DNA of 64,000 bases from Heyndrickxia shackletonii (GCF_001420715.1 NZ_LJJC01000004.1:336091-400090), one strand, 5' to 3'; positions 24,481-33,005 are shown, numbered from the stretch's first letter. Notes: generated by a model from the sequence alone, not told the origin. Program-made: numbers and translations.

Positions 24481-26073
24481 ATGAAAAATAAACTAAAAGC
24501 TTGGTTTATTGGTGTTATTCTGTTTAGTTTGTTTATGGGTTGTACATGGAATTCCACCGCCTTTGCCGATAGTGGTAAGAAAGAACTGGGATATGAATTT
24601 ACTAATGGTCTAGTGTTATTTAAGCAAAATGGAAAATACGGGATGTTGAATAAAAAAGGGAGTGTGGCCGTTAAACCACAGTACGATAGCATTGAACAAT
24701 ATGGACAAACCGATTTATGGCTGGTTAAAAAGAAAAATAAATACGGGTTCCTTAATAAGAAGGGAACAGTCATTGTGGCACCGCAATATGATTTCGTCAT
24801 GTTTGAAAATCCGATAGTAGTTATCAAGAATAACAAAAGTGGATTGATTAATACAAGCGGGAAAACGATTGTTTCACCCAAGTATGAAAGTATTGAAAGA
24901 TTCCAAAATGGTGTAGCCCAATTTATCAGTAAAGGGAAATATGGAATCATCGATAAAAATGGCCGAGTTGTACTAAAACCAACATATGACAAAATCAAGG
25001 AAAACAATAACGGAGTATTTACATTTTACCAAAATAAAAAGTACGGTTTACTCAATAAGCAAGGAAAGGTTATCGCAAAACCAATTTATGATTCTATAGG
25101 CTATTTCGGAAATGGGTTATTTAAAATAAAATTCGATGGCAAATACGGGGTAATGAGCACAAGTGGGAAGATCCTTGCCAAACCTGCATATGATCAAATA
25201 TCATCGTTTTTCAATGATGTTGCCCAAACAAAAATAAAAAATAAATATGGGTTCATTAACACGAAAGGAAAAGTAATTGCGGAGTCGATTTTTGATTCCG
25301 TCGATGTATTTAGGAATGGTATTGCTCCGGTCGAAGTAAACGGAAAGCTAGGTTATATCGATACAAATGGAAAATGGATTATGGAACCGCAATATGAGAA
25401 AGCTTACGATGGAGATGGAAACTCACTCTATGAATTTTGGCAGAATGCCGCGGTCGTTATGAAAAACGGAAAGTACGGAGTTATTAATAAAAAGGGTCAA
25501 GTAATTCTTGATTTTCAATATGATTCCTTCAGTTTGTTTAACAAAAAAGGGTTGGCTATTTTTATGCAAAATAATAAATATGGTTTTATAAATGATAAGG
25601 GAGAAATCATTGCAAAGCCGGTCTATGATTCTTTGAGATTAGCAACCTATGGCGATGGAGAGTTTACAGGTGATTTTGTTATTTTTAAAGAAAATAACAA
25701 AGAAGGTGCTATAGACAGAGAAGGAAAAGTCATCCTAAAACCTATTTATGACCGAATCGATCCTTTTGAACATAATGGTTTGATTAGAATAAATCAAGGC
25801 TCTAAATATGGAATAGCTTCTTCAACGGGAAAAATATTAGTGAAACCAGAATTTGATGACATTGATTTTTTTTACAAGAGCAACGATTATTTAGCTACTG
25901 CATCTTATAAAGGTAAATATGGATTTATTAACGATAAGGGCAAAGTGGTCATACCTCCACAGTATGATCAAGTTGGATCTTTTCATGAAGGGCTTGTTTA
26001 CGTGAAGAAAGATGGAAAGGCAGGGTTCGTTGATAAGACAGGTAAGGTAATAATCAAGTTGATCTATTATTAA
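24481..26073 (+). CDS. Secreted or membrane-anchored protein of 14 WG-type repeats
   Basis: The 530-residue protein has an N-terminal signal segment (WFIGVILFSLFMGC, with either a lipobox-like FMGC or cleavage after AFA), then about fourteen repeats of 35-40 residues of the form KYG(F/L/I)INKKGKVI.KP.YD.I..F..G. This is the WG_beta_rep pattern, though the namesake Trp is replaced by Tyr (KYG) in ten units and by S, L, E or A in the other four (KSG, KLG, KEG, KAG). WG repeats form beta-rich solenoids in extracytoplasmic proteins of unknown role. ATG at 24481 follows AAGGAGGAGCAT; longer frames upstream lack a ribosome site. It stands alone. Confidence 0.85.
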   Translation: MKNKLKAWFIGVILFSLFMGCTWNSTAFADSGKKELGYEFTNGLVLFKQNGKYGMLNKKGSVAVKPQYDSIEQYGQTDLWLVKKKNKYGFLNKKGTVIVAPQYDFVMFENPIVVIKNNKSGLINTSGKTIVSPKYESIERFQNGVAQFISKGKYGIIDKNGRVVLKPTYDKIKENNNGVFTFYQNKKYGLLNKQGKVIAKPIYDSIGYFGNGLFKIKFDGKYGVMSTSGKILAKPAYDQISSFFNDVAQTKIKNKYGFINTKGKVIAESIFDSVDVFRNGIAPVEVNGKLGYIDTNGKWIMEPQYEKAYDGDGNSLYEFWQNAAVVMKNGKYGVINKKGQVILDFQYDSFSLFNKKGLAIFMQNNKYGFINDKGEIIAKPVYDSLRLATYGDGEFTGDFVIFKENNKEGAIDREGKVILKPIYDRIDPFEHNGLIRINQGSKYGIASSTGKILVKPEFDDIDFFYKSNDYLATASYKGKYGFINDKGKVVIPPQYDQVGSFHEGLVYVKKDGKAGFVDKTGKVIIKLIYY

Positions 26074-26140
26074 CATACGAGAAATTTCCTGCAGAAGATA
26101 AGTGCCGTTATATTATTGCCGCATATTTTGATTGGTGCCA

Positions 26141-26178
26141 TACGAGAGACTCATTACAAGTTAATGGGTCTCTCGAAA
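26141..26178. repeat. Inverted repeat downstream of the WG-repeat gene
   Basis: CGAGAGACTCATTA pairs with TTAATGGGTCTCTCG with one G-T pair around a loop of four to five bases. The stem is strong, but it is followed by AAAATC rather than a T tract, so it is not a classical terminator. Confidence 0.5.
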
Positions 26179-26338
26179 ATCTATTCAAAAATAGGAGCAT
26201 AATAGAGACATATCATAATAGTTTCATTTGTGTTTTACTAGACAATGTAGTGAATTCTCTTTTCAATAATATATTCATACATAATTTGACCGCATAGAAA
26301 TTATGATTTTCAACTTCAAAAGATATTAAGGTGATAAT

Positions 26339-26983
26339 ATGACAAAAATAAATATTGAGCATCCCAAAATTCCACATCATTTACCATCAGCAAACTTTCA
26401 TGAAATCTTTTATAGGGATGAACCCTACCTCAATTCTTGTATAATATCAAATTCCTCTGTCGAAAGAGAAAAAATGGAGAGAATTGAGTTCTCGCAGGTT
26501 ATATTTAAAAATGTAATCTTTCATGAAGTATCTTTTAAAAATATTGAGTTAACAGATGTTGTCTTTGAAAACTGCGATTTGTCAAATGCCGATTTTACAG
26601 AAGGAATTATTCATAGAGTTGAGTTTAAAGATTCAAAAATGCTAGGAATAAATCTTTCGGATGCTAATCTTGGTAACGTTCTTTTTGAAAATTGTATGTT
26701 GAATTTAAGCTCGTATGGCTATGGCAGTTTAAAGCAAGTGAAGTTCGATCATTGTTCATTAAGAAATGCGGATTACTATGAATGCAAATTTAAGAAAGTT
26801 TCGTTTCATCAATGTGATATCAATGAGGTGAATTTTTCTAGAACACCTCTCAAAGGAATTGATATAAGTAGCTCAACGTTTGAAAGAATTAGCGTTAACA
26901 TGGAAGATTTAGCAGGATGCGAAGTTTCCCCTGAGCAAGCAATTGCTTTTGCTACTATGCTTGGATTAAAAGTGAAAGAATGA
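26339..26983 (+). CDS. Pentapeptide-repeat protein (Qnr-like size)
   Basis: This 214-residue protein is built of A(D/N)LXX-type pentapeptides (VIFHEVSFKNIELTDVVFEN, CDLSNADFTEG, LSDANLGNVLFEN, CSLRNADYYEC, CDINEVNFSRT), which fold into a right-handed quadrilateral beta helix. Length and the hydrophobic C-terminal cap (AIAFATMLGLKV) resemble Qnr/MfpA-type proteins that protect DNA gyrase, but this function cannot be assigned by sequence alone. ATG at 26339 follows AAGGTGAT. A GNAT gene begins about 50 bases downstream and may be cotranscribed. Confidence 0.8.
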   Translation: MTKINIEHPKIPHHLPSANFHEIFYRDEPYLNSCIISNSSVEREKMERIEFSQVIFKNVIFHEVSFKNIELTDVVFENCDLSNADFTEGIIHRVEFKDSKMLGINLSDANLGNVLFENCMLNLSSYGYGSLKQVKFDHCSLRNADYYECKFKKVSFHQCDINEVNFSRTPLKGIDISSSTFERISVNMEDLAGCEVSPEQAIAFATMLGLKVKE

Positions 26984-27030
26984 AAATGATAGCTAACTTA
27001 TTAAACGCTAATGGATAAGGAGTGACCATT

Positions 27031-27564
27031 TTGTCAGAGGATTTTAACGCATTGGAAACCCTACAAATTCGAAAAGCAGTGGAAAATGATGCTGAACAAA
27101 TAATTCAACATACGAAAAAGGTGTTAGAAGAAAATCCAGATGTAATGGGGACCACTTTAGAGGAATTTAACATTACGATCGAGGAAGAAAAAGATTGGAT
27201 AATATCCCACAATAAGCATGGATTATTATTGGTTGCGGAAGTTAATGGAATGATTATTGGACTCCTTAATTTTCAATTATCTCCGCGTAAAAGATTTAGC
27301 CATCAAGGGATATTTGGAATGAGTATTCAAGAAGAATTCACGAATAGAGGTATTGGGGGAGCGCTCATAAAAAATCTGTTTGCGTGGGCTAAAAAAGATT
27401 CGAGGGTAGAAAAAATTTCCCTTGAGGTTTTCTCCAATAACAAAAGAGCTATTCATTTATATACTAAGATGGGTTTTACAGAAGAAGGTCGACGAAAAAA
27501 GCAAATTAAATTGGGTCCAAATGAATATGTCGATGATATTTTGATGAGTAAATTTATCCTTTAA
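27031..27564 (+). CDS. GNAT-family N-acetyltransferase
   Basis: The 177-residue protein contains strand LLVAEVNGMIIGLLNF, the CoA motif IQEEFTNRGIGGALIKNLF (about residues 109-127) and the C-terminal EVFSNNKRAIHLYTKMGFTEEGR typical of RimI/PhnO-like acetyltransferases. The start is TTG at 27031, seven to eight bases after AAGGAG; the GTG at 27022 overlaps that ribosome site. Substrate unknown. It sits between a pentapeptide-repeat gene and a terminator. Confidence 0.84.
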   Translation: MSEDFNALETLQIRKAVENDAEQIIQHTKKVLEENPDVMGTTLEEFNITIEEEKDWIISHNKHGLLLVAEVNGMIIGLLNFQLSPRKRFSHQGIFGMSIQEEFTNRGIGGALIKNLFAWAKKDSRVEKISLEVFSNNKRAIHLYTKMGFTEEGRRKKQIKLGPNEYVDDILMSKFIL

Positions 27565-27612
27565 AAAGGGATATTTAAAGAAGAAAAGCATTATCAAAAA
27601 GACATTAAAACG

Positions 27613-27640
27613 AGGCTGTCATTTTTGGCAGCTTTTTATT
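27613..27640 (+). terminator. Terminator after the GNAT gene
   Basis: GCTGTCA (27615-27621) and TGGCAGC (27626-27632), with one G-T pair, are followed by TTTTTATT. Confidence 0.7.
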
Positions 27641-27642
27641 AA

Positions 27643-27695
27643 CAGCAATAAGTTCTTCAATCCATTACACTTTCGTATTGATGAACTTATTGCTG
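27643..27695. repeat. Long inverted repeat (19-bp arms)
   Basis: CAGCAATAAGTTCTTCAAT (27643-27661) and ATTGATGAACTTATTGCTG (27677-27695) are complementary except for one position, with a 15-base loop. A second small hairpin (ACTCAGTTGCCTGAGT) follows at once. It lies between two convergent genes, after the terminator of the GNAT gene. Confidence 0.7.
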
Positions 27696-27785
27696 AAGAC
27701 TCAGTTGCCTGAGTCATGCAAAAAGGTAAGCATAAATGCACATAATTTTTAGGCTTATTACTTCGTGAATCAGTACCGTACATAC

Positions 27786-28751
27786 TCATTGATTACCTAA
27801 AAGAGACAAAATAATAGAAATTAGCCCAAAACAAAAATTAACTAAACAAAGAAATAAAAGGACCTCACCTTTTTTTAATCCTTTACGAAGAAGTACGAAA
27901 TGAACCTGAGATGCATCCGCTTTATATACCGGTATCCCTTTCAAATACCTAAAAAGGATGACTCGAATATTGTCGAATATTGGTACACCAAGTGCTAGAA
28001 TGGGAATAAATAACGAGAGAACAGTAGCTTGTTTTAGAGCCCCATCAAGAGCAATTATTCCTAGGATAAAACCTAAAAACGTTGCACCTGCATCCCCCAT
28101 AAACATTTTCGCAGGTGGTTTATTAAATCTTAAATACCCCAACGCACTGCCAACGATAATGATGGACATCATCGCAGATAATTGCTGGTTTTGAACTATT
28201 GCAACGATGAATAATGTACCCCCTGATATTGCTGTTAATCCAGCTGCTAGACCATCAATACCATCAGTAAAATTTATAACGGTAGAAACTCCAAAAATCC
28301 AAACGATTGTTAAAATAAACTGCAAAAATTCAGGTAGAACGATAAAATGGTCATTAAAAGGATTGGTAAAGCCTTTAAAAGTAATTCCGGAAAAATAAAC
28401 AATGATGGCTGCTGATATTTGCACAATAAATTTTGGAAATGCTCTAAATTCTTTTCCTTGCGTTTTATACCAATCATCTATCATTCCGATAATCAATATT
28501 AATAAGCTGCCTAATAAAATCCCTAACGATTTTTGCGATATTTTGTGAATAAATAAAAAGTATGTAATGGTAAAACTAAAAAAAATAGCCACGCCTGCTA
28601 AAAGTGGAATTGGTTCCTGATGAGTCTTCCGATCATTAAATGGTTGGGGATTATCAACAAATCCTATCTTAAAGGCCAGATTTTTCAAAGGTGGTATCAA
28701 AATCAAAACGATTCCGCACGATACCATGAAAGAAAATATGTAATAAAGCAT
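27786..28751 (-). CDS. tagO: Polyprenyl-phosphate N-acetylglucosaminyl-1-phosphate transferase (TagO/WecA type)
   Basis: The 321-residue membrane enzyme (about 10-11 spans) starts lipid-linked wall polymer synthesis by transferring GlcNAc-1-phosphate to undecaprenyl phosphate. Seen motifs are IDDWYK (about residues 91-96), VINFTDGIDGLAAG (about 159-172, metal-binding Asp) and MFMGDAGATFLGF (about 216-228), with ADASQVHFVLLRKG in place of the usual HIHH loop. ATG at 28751 has GGAGAGGTAAT upstream. No other teichoic-acid genes are nearby, so it may be a second copy; the assignment to TagO rather than another family member is tentative. Confidence 0.82.
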   Translation of the reverse strand: MLYYIFSFMVSCGIVLILIPPLKNLAFKIGFVDNPQPFNDRKTHQEPIPLLAGVAIFFSFTITYFLFIHKISQKSLGILLGSLLILIIGMIDDWYKTQGKEFRAFPKFIVQISAAIIVYFSGITFKGFTNPFNDHFIVLPEFLQFILTIVWIFGVSTVINFTDGIDGLAAGLTAISGGTLFIVAIVQNQQLSAMMSIIIVGSALGYLRFNKPPAKMFMGDAGATFLGFILGIIALDGALKQATVLSLFIPILALGVPIFDNIRVILFRYLKGIPVYKADASQVHFVLLRKGLKKGEVLLFLCLVNFCFGLISIILSLLGNQ

Positions 28752-29182
28752 ATTACCTCTCCTAAAAAAGTATTAGCAAGTTATATTGTGTCGTAAATTA
28801 TACTTTTCTGTCTATTTTGTCACTTTGATTATATTACTTATACATTATACACACAATATTGAATTGTAAAAAATATCAAATAATTAATTGACGCTGTCTT
28901 TTAATATTAAATGAAGAAGGTATTATTGAACAATTACAAGGTAAGGTAGTACTCGTCGAGCTTTCTAAATAAGGCTACTAGTTAATGGAGTTAAAAAGCA
29001 ACGGAATCCCCGTTGCTTTTTTTATCTACAAAGCTTTTTCCCATATCCTATTAGCAATAATTATTTCAGGTACCATTTTAAATCCTAAATGGCTTTGTAT
29101 ACTTTTGTGCAATTTATTTTCAAGATAGGGGAATACTTTTTTTATGAAATTAGATTGTTGTCCAAAAAGAGAGGGTAAAAGT
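28752..29182. other. Intergenic region with a terminator and a short gene end
   Basis: The segment separates divergent genes. Around 28910-28970 a short frame ends with QLQGKVVLVELSK before TAA and is followed by a strong terminator, which suggests the end of a lost gene or an unrecognised small transcript. No start codon with a ribosome site is seen for it. Confidence 0.35.
28993..29024 (+). terminator. Strong intrinsic terminator
   Basis: AAAAAGCAACGG and CCGTTGCTTTTTTT flank a short loop (AATCC). It does not follow an annotated plus-strand gene, hinting at an unrecognised upstream transcript. Confidence 0.75.
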
Positions 29183-29722
29183 ATGTATAATCAATCCGAC
29201 CAAATCGGAAACAGATATCATTCACTACAAACTAAAATTTGGCTGCATCATGATGTATTTAGCGGTCATTGGTGGACGATCGTGATATTAAATATTCTGT
29301 TTCTAATTGTGTTTTTGATGTTAATGGATCGTTATAGAATTTTATTAATTACATTTTCTTTCTTAGTAAATTTTGTGATTGTAGGGTTTACTGATGAAAT
29401 TGGAACTTATTTTAATGCTTGGAGCTACCCGCATCAGCTTGCAGTTTTTACCCATCGTTTAAATGCAGTAGATTTTTTTGTAGTTCCAATTAGTATGTCA
29501 TTAACTTATCAATATTTTAGTAAGTGGAAAATGTATATTCTCTCCAGTATTCTTCTTTCCGCTATTATATGTTTTATAGCGGCTCCAATCTTTGTTTATT
29601 TCCATCTGTATGAGATAGAGAATTGGAACTATTTTTACTCCTTTGTGGTTATGATGTTAATGCTTATGCTTTCAAAGATTTTTGTGGATTTTGTTTTTAA
29701 AAAGTCAGAAAAATACGCATAG
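29183..29722 (+). CDS. CBO0543-family-like polytopic membrane protein
   Basis: The 179-residue protein has five hydrophobic segments (TIVILNILFLIVFLMLM, ILLITFSFLVNFVIV, FFVVPISMSLTYQYF, YILSSILLSAIICFIAAPIF, FYSFVVMMLMLML). The conserved-looking loop FTDEIGTYFNAWSYPHQLAVF followed by HRLNAVDFFVVPIS is typical of Bacillus CBO0543 proteins, which have no known function. The start is ATG at 29183, after AGAGAGGGTAAAAGT. A second member of the same general type follows at 29835, so the pair is probably one unit. Confidence 0.6.
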   Translation: MYNQSDQIGNRYHSLQTKIWLHHDVFSGHWWTIVILNILFLIVFLMLMDRYRILLITFSFLVNFVIVGFTDEIGTYFNAWSYPHQLAVFTHRLNAVDFFVVPISMSLTYQYFSKWKMYILSSILLSAIICFIAAPIFVYFHLYEIENWNYFYSFVVMMLMLMLSKIFVDFVFKKSEKYA

Positions 29723-29834
29723 TTAATTTTTAAAAACATGCCTCTGATAAGATAATACGGATGATTCCACCTACAATGATTAAAAAAATACCATATAGAC
29801 ATCCTAAAACTATAAAAGACAAGTGAGGGAGTCT

Positions 29835-30299
29835 ATGTGGTATCTTTATTTTTCTGTTTTGGTTTTTAATAGTGTTGCTCTTTTAACCAAAAAGAAATTA
29901 GAACCTATCGTATATTATGCTTCTATCTTTTGGGGGCTATTCTTTGCGGAATTCACAGATAGATGGACGGACAAGTGGGATTTTTATGGTTTTTTTGAAC
30001 CATATGTTATTGACTGGCCAAGTACAGTTATTATCCTAGGAATATATCCAGCAGCCACAGTTCTTTTAATAAATTGGTATCCTTATAAAGGTACAAGTAT
30101 AGCTAAGATAAGATATGTCCTTGCTTGGTCCATATTTTCATCTGCGTTCGAGTATTCCTTTTATCTTGCCGGATACGAATACTTTCATGGTGGATGGGAA
30201 TGGTGGTATTCGGCGATTTCCTATCCTTTTTTATACGAGATACTATTTTTGCAAGTATGGTTTGTGAGACGATTAATAAAAAAAGGGGAATCCAAGTAA
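29835..30299 (+). CDS. CBO0543-family-like membrane protein (second member)
   Basis: The 154-residue, Trp- and Tyr-rich protein has about four hydrophobic segments and the acidic-aromatic loop FAEFTDRWTDKWDFYGFFEP, parallel to the FTDEIGTYFNAW loop of the gene upstream. ATG at 29835 is preceded by GAGGGAG; a GTG four codons earlier overlaps this site. Function unknown; the similarity of size, topology and loop to the neighbour suggests an old duplication. Confidence 0.6.
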   Translation: MWYLYFSVLVFNSVALLTKKKLEPIVYYASIFWGLFFAEFTDRWTDKWDFYGFFEPYVIDWPSTVIILGIYPAATVLLINWYPYKGTSIAKIRYVLAWSIFSSAFEYSFYLAGYEYFHGGWEWWYSAISYPFLYEILFLQVWFVRRLIKKGESK

Positions 30300-30365
30300 G
30301 AGTAATGGATTCCTTTATTTTTGAGTTAATGGGAGGTTATCTGAACTGATATTTTGAAACCTCCA

Positions 30366-30917
30366 TTATTTGGTTAATAATTGTAATTCATTATGAATTT
30401 GAGACGCTGTGAAAAGTGCATTTTTGTCTTGAAGTATGTCATCAGGTTTATTTCCATTTCCTATAACATATCCCGCAAAATTAATTCCCATAAAATCAAA
30501 TATAAACTTAAACTGCTGAATCATAGGGAGTCCCTTAATAAGTGGATCATCTCCGCCGACACCCACTACAAAGGCTTTTTTTAACGCCATTTTTGCTTTG
30601 AAATTAGGGTAATTCTCGTCTCTCAAAGTTTGTGACCATCGATCAATGAAGTTTTTCATTATTCCTGACATGCTATACCAATATATTGGAGTAGAGAATA
30701 TTAAAATGTCATGCGGAAGAATACGGTCGATTATGGAATTATAATCATCCTTCCTGTCCTGAAATCCCTCTGTTGAATGACGCATGTCTATAATTGGCTT
30801 AATATGATAATCCTTAAGGAAAATTCTCTCTGTTTCCAGATCTTGAATTACGTGTTCTGTCAGCATCTCTGTATTGCTATTTGGACGAGTTCCCCCATAT
30901 ATGACTGCTATTGACAT
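30366..30917 (-). CDS. NAD(P)H-dependent FMN reductase / flavodoxin-fold oxidoreductase
   Basis: The 183-residue protein has the flavodoxin-fold phosphate loop YGGTRPNSNTEML (about residues 7-19), the conserved FSTPIYWYSMSGIMKNFIDR motif (about 74-93), where TPIYW contacts FMN, and VVGVGGDDP near residue 116. Such enzymes reduce quinones, azo compounds or other electrophiles. ATG at 30917 follows GGAAGGAGGAATAAA. It diverges from a LysR gene with paired dyads between them, so it is very likely that regulator's target. Confidence 0.85.
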   Translation of the reverse strand: MSIAVIYGGTRPNSNTEMLTEHVIQDLETERIFLKDYHIKPIIDMRHSTEGFQDRKDDYNSIIDRILPHDILIFSTPIYWYSMSGIMKNFIDRWSQTLRDENYPNFKAKMALKKAFVVGVGGDDPLIKGLPMIQQFKFIFDFMGINFAGYVIGNGNKPDDILQDKNALFTASQIHNELQLLTK

Positions 30918-30960
30918 TTTTATTCCTCCTTCCTTATTTATATCTTATAATGAAATTAAA

Positions 30961-31008
30961 AATCGATAAAGATGATTATTTTGATTTATTCAATCGAAAA
31001 AAGCGATT
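30961..31008. promoter_or_regulatory. Paired LysR-type boxes in the divergent intergenic region
   Basis: Two 17-bp dyads, AATCGATAAAGATGATT (30961-30977) and AATCGAAAAAAGCGATT (30992-31008), share AATC-N9-GATT ends and start exactly 31 bases apart, about three helical turns. This fits the T-N11-A architecture and the paired recognition/activation sites of LysR regulators. Confidence 0.5.
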
Positions 31009-31024
31009 ATAAAAGGTGGGTATT

Positions 31025-31906
31025 ATGGAAATTAAACAACTGATTACTTTTAAGTATGCAGCGGAAAATTTAAACTTCACCCAGACTGCAAAAATATTGA
31101 ACTTTGCACAATCCAGTGTAACCGCTCAAATGAAAGCTCTTGAAGATGAAATTGGCAAACCCTTATTTGAGCGTCTTGGAAAACGATTGATTCTAACGGA
31201 GGCAGGACATCAATTTAAACAATATGCGGAAAAGATGATTAAACTAAGCGAGGAAGCCATTATGGCTGCAAACGGAAATGATGAAACAACTGGCACCATT
31301 ACAATTGGAGCTCAAGAGAGTCAGTGCACCTATCGACTGCCCCCCATTCTTAAGGAGTTCAAGGCTTCCTTTCCAAAAGTGAAACTCGTTTTTAAACCTG
31401 CACACTCTGACGAGATGGCGAGAAAACAGCTGATGGAGGGGGTATTAGATGTTGCTTTTATTATGGATGCAAGTAAACCTGAAGGTTCGTTAAAAGTCGA
31501 ACAACTTATCGAAGAAAAGTTAAAATTGGTTGTCGCACCAAACCATCCCAAATCAGTGCTTTCAGTGAACGATCTTAAAGATGAGACTCTTTTGCTTACA
31601 GAAGCAGGGTGTTCTTATCGTATGATGCTTGAAGACACCCTTAATTCAGCAGGGGTATACCCTTTGGATAAAATAGAATTTGGAAGTATAGAGGCAATCA
31701 AACAATGTGTCATTGCCGGACTAGGCATAGCATTATTACCGGAGATGGTAGTGAAAAACGATATTAAAGAAGGAAAAATAAAGGAAATAGCATGGAAGTC
31801 ACTACAATCCCCGCTTTTTACTCATATTGCCTGGCATAAGGACAAATGGCTAAGCGCTCCTTTAGAAGCATTTATTCATTTAACTCGGAAGACATTTTTG
31901 TCATAA
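31025..31906 (+). CDS. LysR-family transcriptional regulator
   Basis: The 293-residue protein has the N-terminal LysR helix-turn-helix (MEIKQLITFKYAAENLNFTQ, then AKILNFAQSSVTAQMKALEDEIG, residues 1-45) and the periplasmic-binding-like co-inducer domain (TITIGAQES, VLDVAFIMD, GLGIALLPEMVV). ATG at 31025 follows AAAAGGTGGGT; the GTG at 31016 overlaps the ribosome site. It diverges from the FMN reductase gene and probably activates it, and itself, through the boxes between them. Confidence 0.88.
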   Translation: MEIKQLITFKYAAENLNFTQTAKILNFAQSSVTAQMKALEDEIGKPLFERLGKRLILTEAGHQFKQYAEKMIKLSEEAIMAANGNDETTGTITIGAQESQCTYRLPPILKEFKASFPKVKLVFKPAHSDEMARKQLMEGVLDVAFIMDASKPEGSLKVEQLIEEKLKLVVAPNHPKSVLSVNDLKDETLLLTEAGCSYRMMLEDTLNSAGVYPLDKIEFGSIEAIKQCVIAGLGIALLPEMVVKNDIKEGKIKEIAWKSLQSPLFTHIAWHKDKWLSAPLEAFIHLTRKTFLS

Positions 31907-31952
31907 TACTGCTAAAAAGGACTGTTTCGACAGTCCTTTTTAGCAGTATTAT
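31903..31952 (+). terminator. Perfect 23-bp hairpin with TTCG loop, overlapping the lysR stop codon
   Basis: The left arm (31903-31925) starts within the TCATAA end of the gene and contains ACTGCTAAAAAGGACTGT; the loop is TTCG (31926-31929); the right arm (31930-31952) is a perfect complement. The internal A5/T5 tract means a shorter stem with T tail (AAAAAGGACTGT, TTCG, ACAGTCCTTTTT) can act as a terminator in both directions. Confidence 0.8.
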
Positions 31953-32021
31953 GAAGAAATTCAAGGTGTATTTTTTACAATTTCCTTCTTTAAGGTGCAA
32001 GGATCTATAAAGTTAAAAAAT

Positions 32022-32462
32022 TCAACGAGAATCGATTCTTAATTTTGTTGGGACTTGAGAAAAAATAAAATGTGTAACAGTGGATGCATATGGACTTACA
32101 GCATCAATAAATTCTTCTGCTTTGGCGAGGGTCTCAAATTGCAATTTAAGCATATAACAGGCTTTTCCGGCTACCCGGTAACAAAACTCTACATTTGGAA
32201 GACCTTCAATGAAATTCTTAAAGGCTTGATAATCTCCGTTTTTAATTGTTGCTTCTATTATACATTGGATGGGAAATCCTAATTTTTCATAATCAACTTC
32301 TAACGTGTAGTTTTTTATTATCCCAAATGATTCCATCTGTCTTACTCTTTCAGTCACGGAAGGGGAAGATAGGTTAATTCGCCTCCCAAGTTCACTCATG
32401 GAAAGACGGCTATCCTCACTTAACTCTTGTAGAATTTTTTTATCAATTTCATCTATTTTCAT
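32022..32462 (-). CDS. Lrp/AsnC-family transcriptional regulator
   Basis: The 146-residue protein has the Lrp helix-turn-helix (IDKKILQELSEDSRLSMSEL, then GRRINLSSPSVTERVRQMES, about residues 6-45) and a C-terminal RAM ligand-binding domain (IIEATIKNGDYQAFKNFIEG and FCYRVAGKACYMLKLQF). Such proteins respond to amino acids or other small molecules. It diverges from the AhpD-like gene with about 120 AT-rich bases between them and may control it; this is inferred from position. Confidence 0.87.
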   Translation of the reverse strand: MKIDEIDKKILQELSEDSRLSMSELGRRINLSSPSVTERVRQMESFGIIKNYTLEVDYEKLGFPIQCIIEATIKNGDYQAFKNFIEGLPNVEFCYRVAGKACYMLKLQFETLAKAEEFIDAVSPYASTVTHFIFSQVPTKLRIDSR

Positions 32463-32582
32463 CTTTAATAAAATCCCTTCTATTACGTTAAATATTTAAT
32501 TTATAAATCAGAATTACATGTTTTATTTAATGTGAAATGAAATTTTTATACTGTATATTTAATATAACAAGGAGGTTGTGTA

Positions 32583-33005
32583 ATGGCAAGAATTAATGAA
32601 TCAATTTACGGAGAAACACCTTTTCAGAAGCTTTTAGGACACAACAAAGAAGTGATGGAAGCATGGTCACAGTTAGGCGAAGCATTAGAAAAAGACGGAC
32701 TTCTATCCTCGCAATTAAAGGAACAAGTTAGAAGAACATTAGCACAAAAAAATGGTTGTGAATATTGTAAAGCAAAAGGGAAACCCGAACCTCATTTATT
32801 TACGGAACAAATGTCTGTTGCTGTAGGTTTTGCTGAAGTCTTTTTAAAAGAAAAAGGAGATGTCCCAGATTCTGCCTTTAAAATATTGAGGGAGTATTTT
32901 TCTGAAGGGCAAATAAGTGAGCTTTGTGCGTTTATTACCTTTACCACTGCACAACAGTATTTTGGTGCAATATTATCTTTAAAGCCTGTTTGGAGGAGGT
33001 TGTGA
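32583..33005 (+). CDS. Carboxymuconolactone decarboxylase / AhpD-like protein
   Basis: The 140-residue all-helical protein has the AhpD-type redox motif NGCEYCKAKGKP (about residues 58-69; C-x-x-C), followed by the helix pair of CMD-family proteins (FTEQMSVAVGFAEVFL). The motif suggests a thiol-dependent peroxidase or disulfide reductase role rather than aromatic degradation. ATG at 32583 follows CAAGGAGGTTGTGTA. It diverges from the Lrp-type regulator. Confidence 0.82.
   Translation: MARINESIYGETPFQKLLGHNKEVMEAWSQLGEALEKDGLLSSQLKEQVRRTLAQKNGCEYCKAKGKPEPHLFTEQMSVAVGFAEVFLKEKGDVPDSAFKILREYFSEGQISELCAFITFTTAQQYFGAILSLKPVWRRL

Noticed and set aside
24252-25007. Minus-strand frame of 251 codons
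   Set aside because: Antisense to the WG-repeat gene; the periodic composition mirrors its repeats.
29823-29834. GTG start for the second CBO0543-like protein
   Set aside because: The GTG overlaps the ribosome site GAGGGAG that serves ATG 29835.
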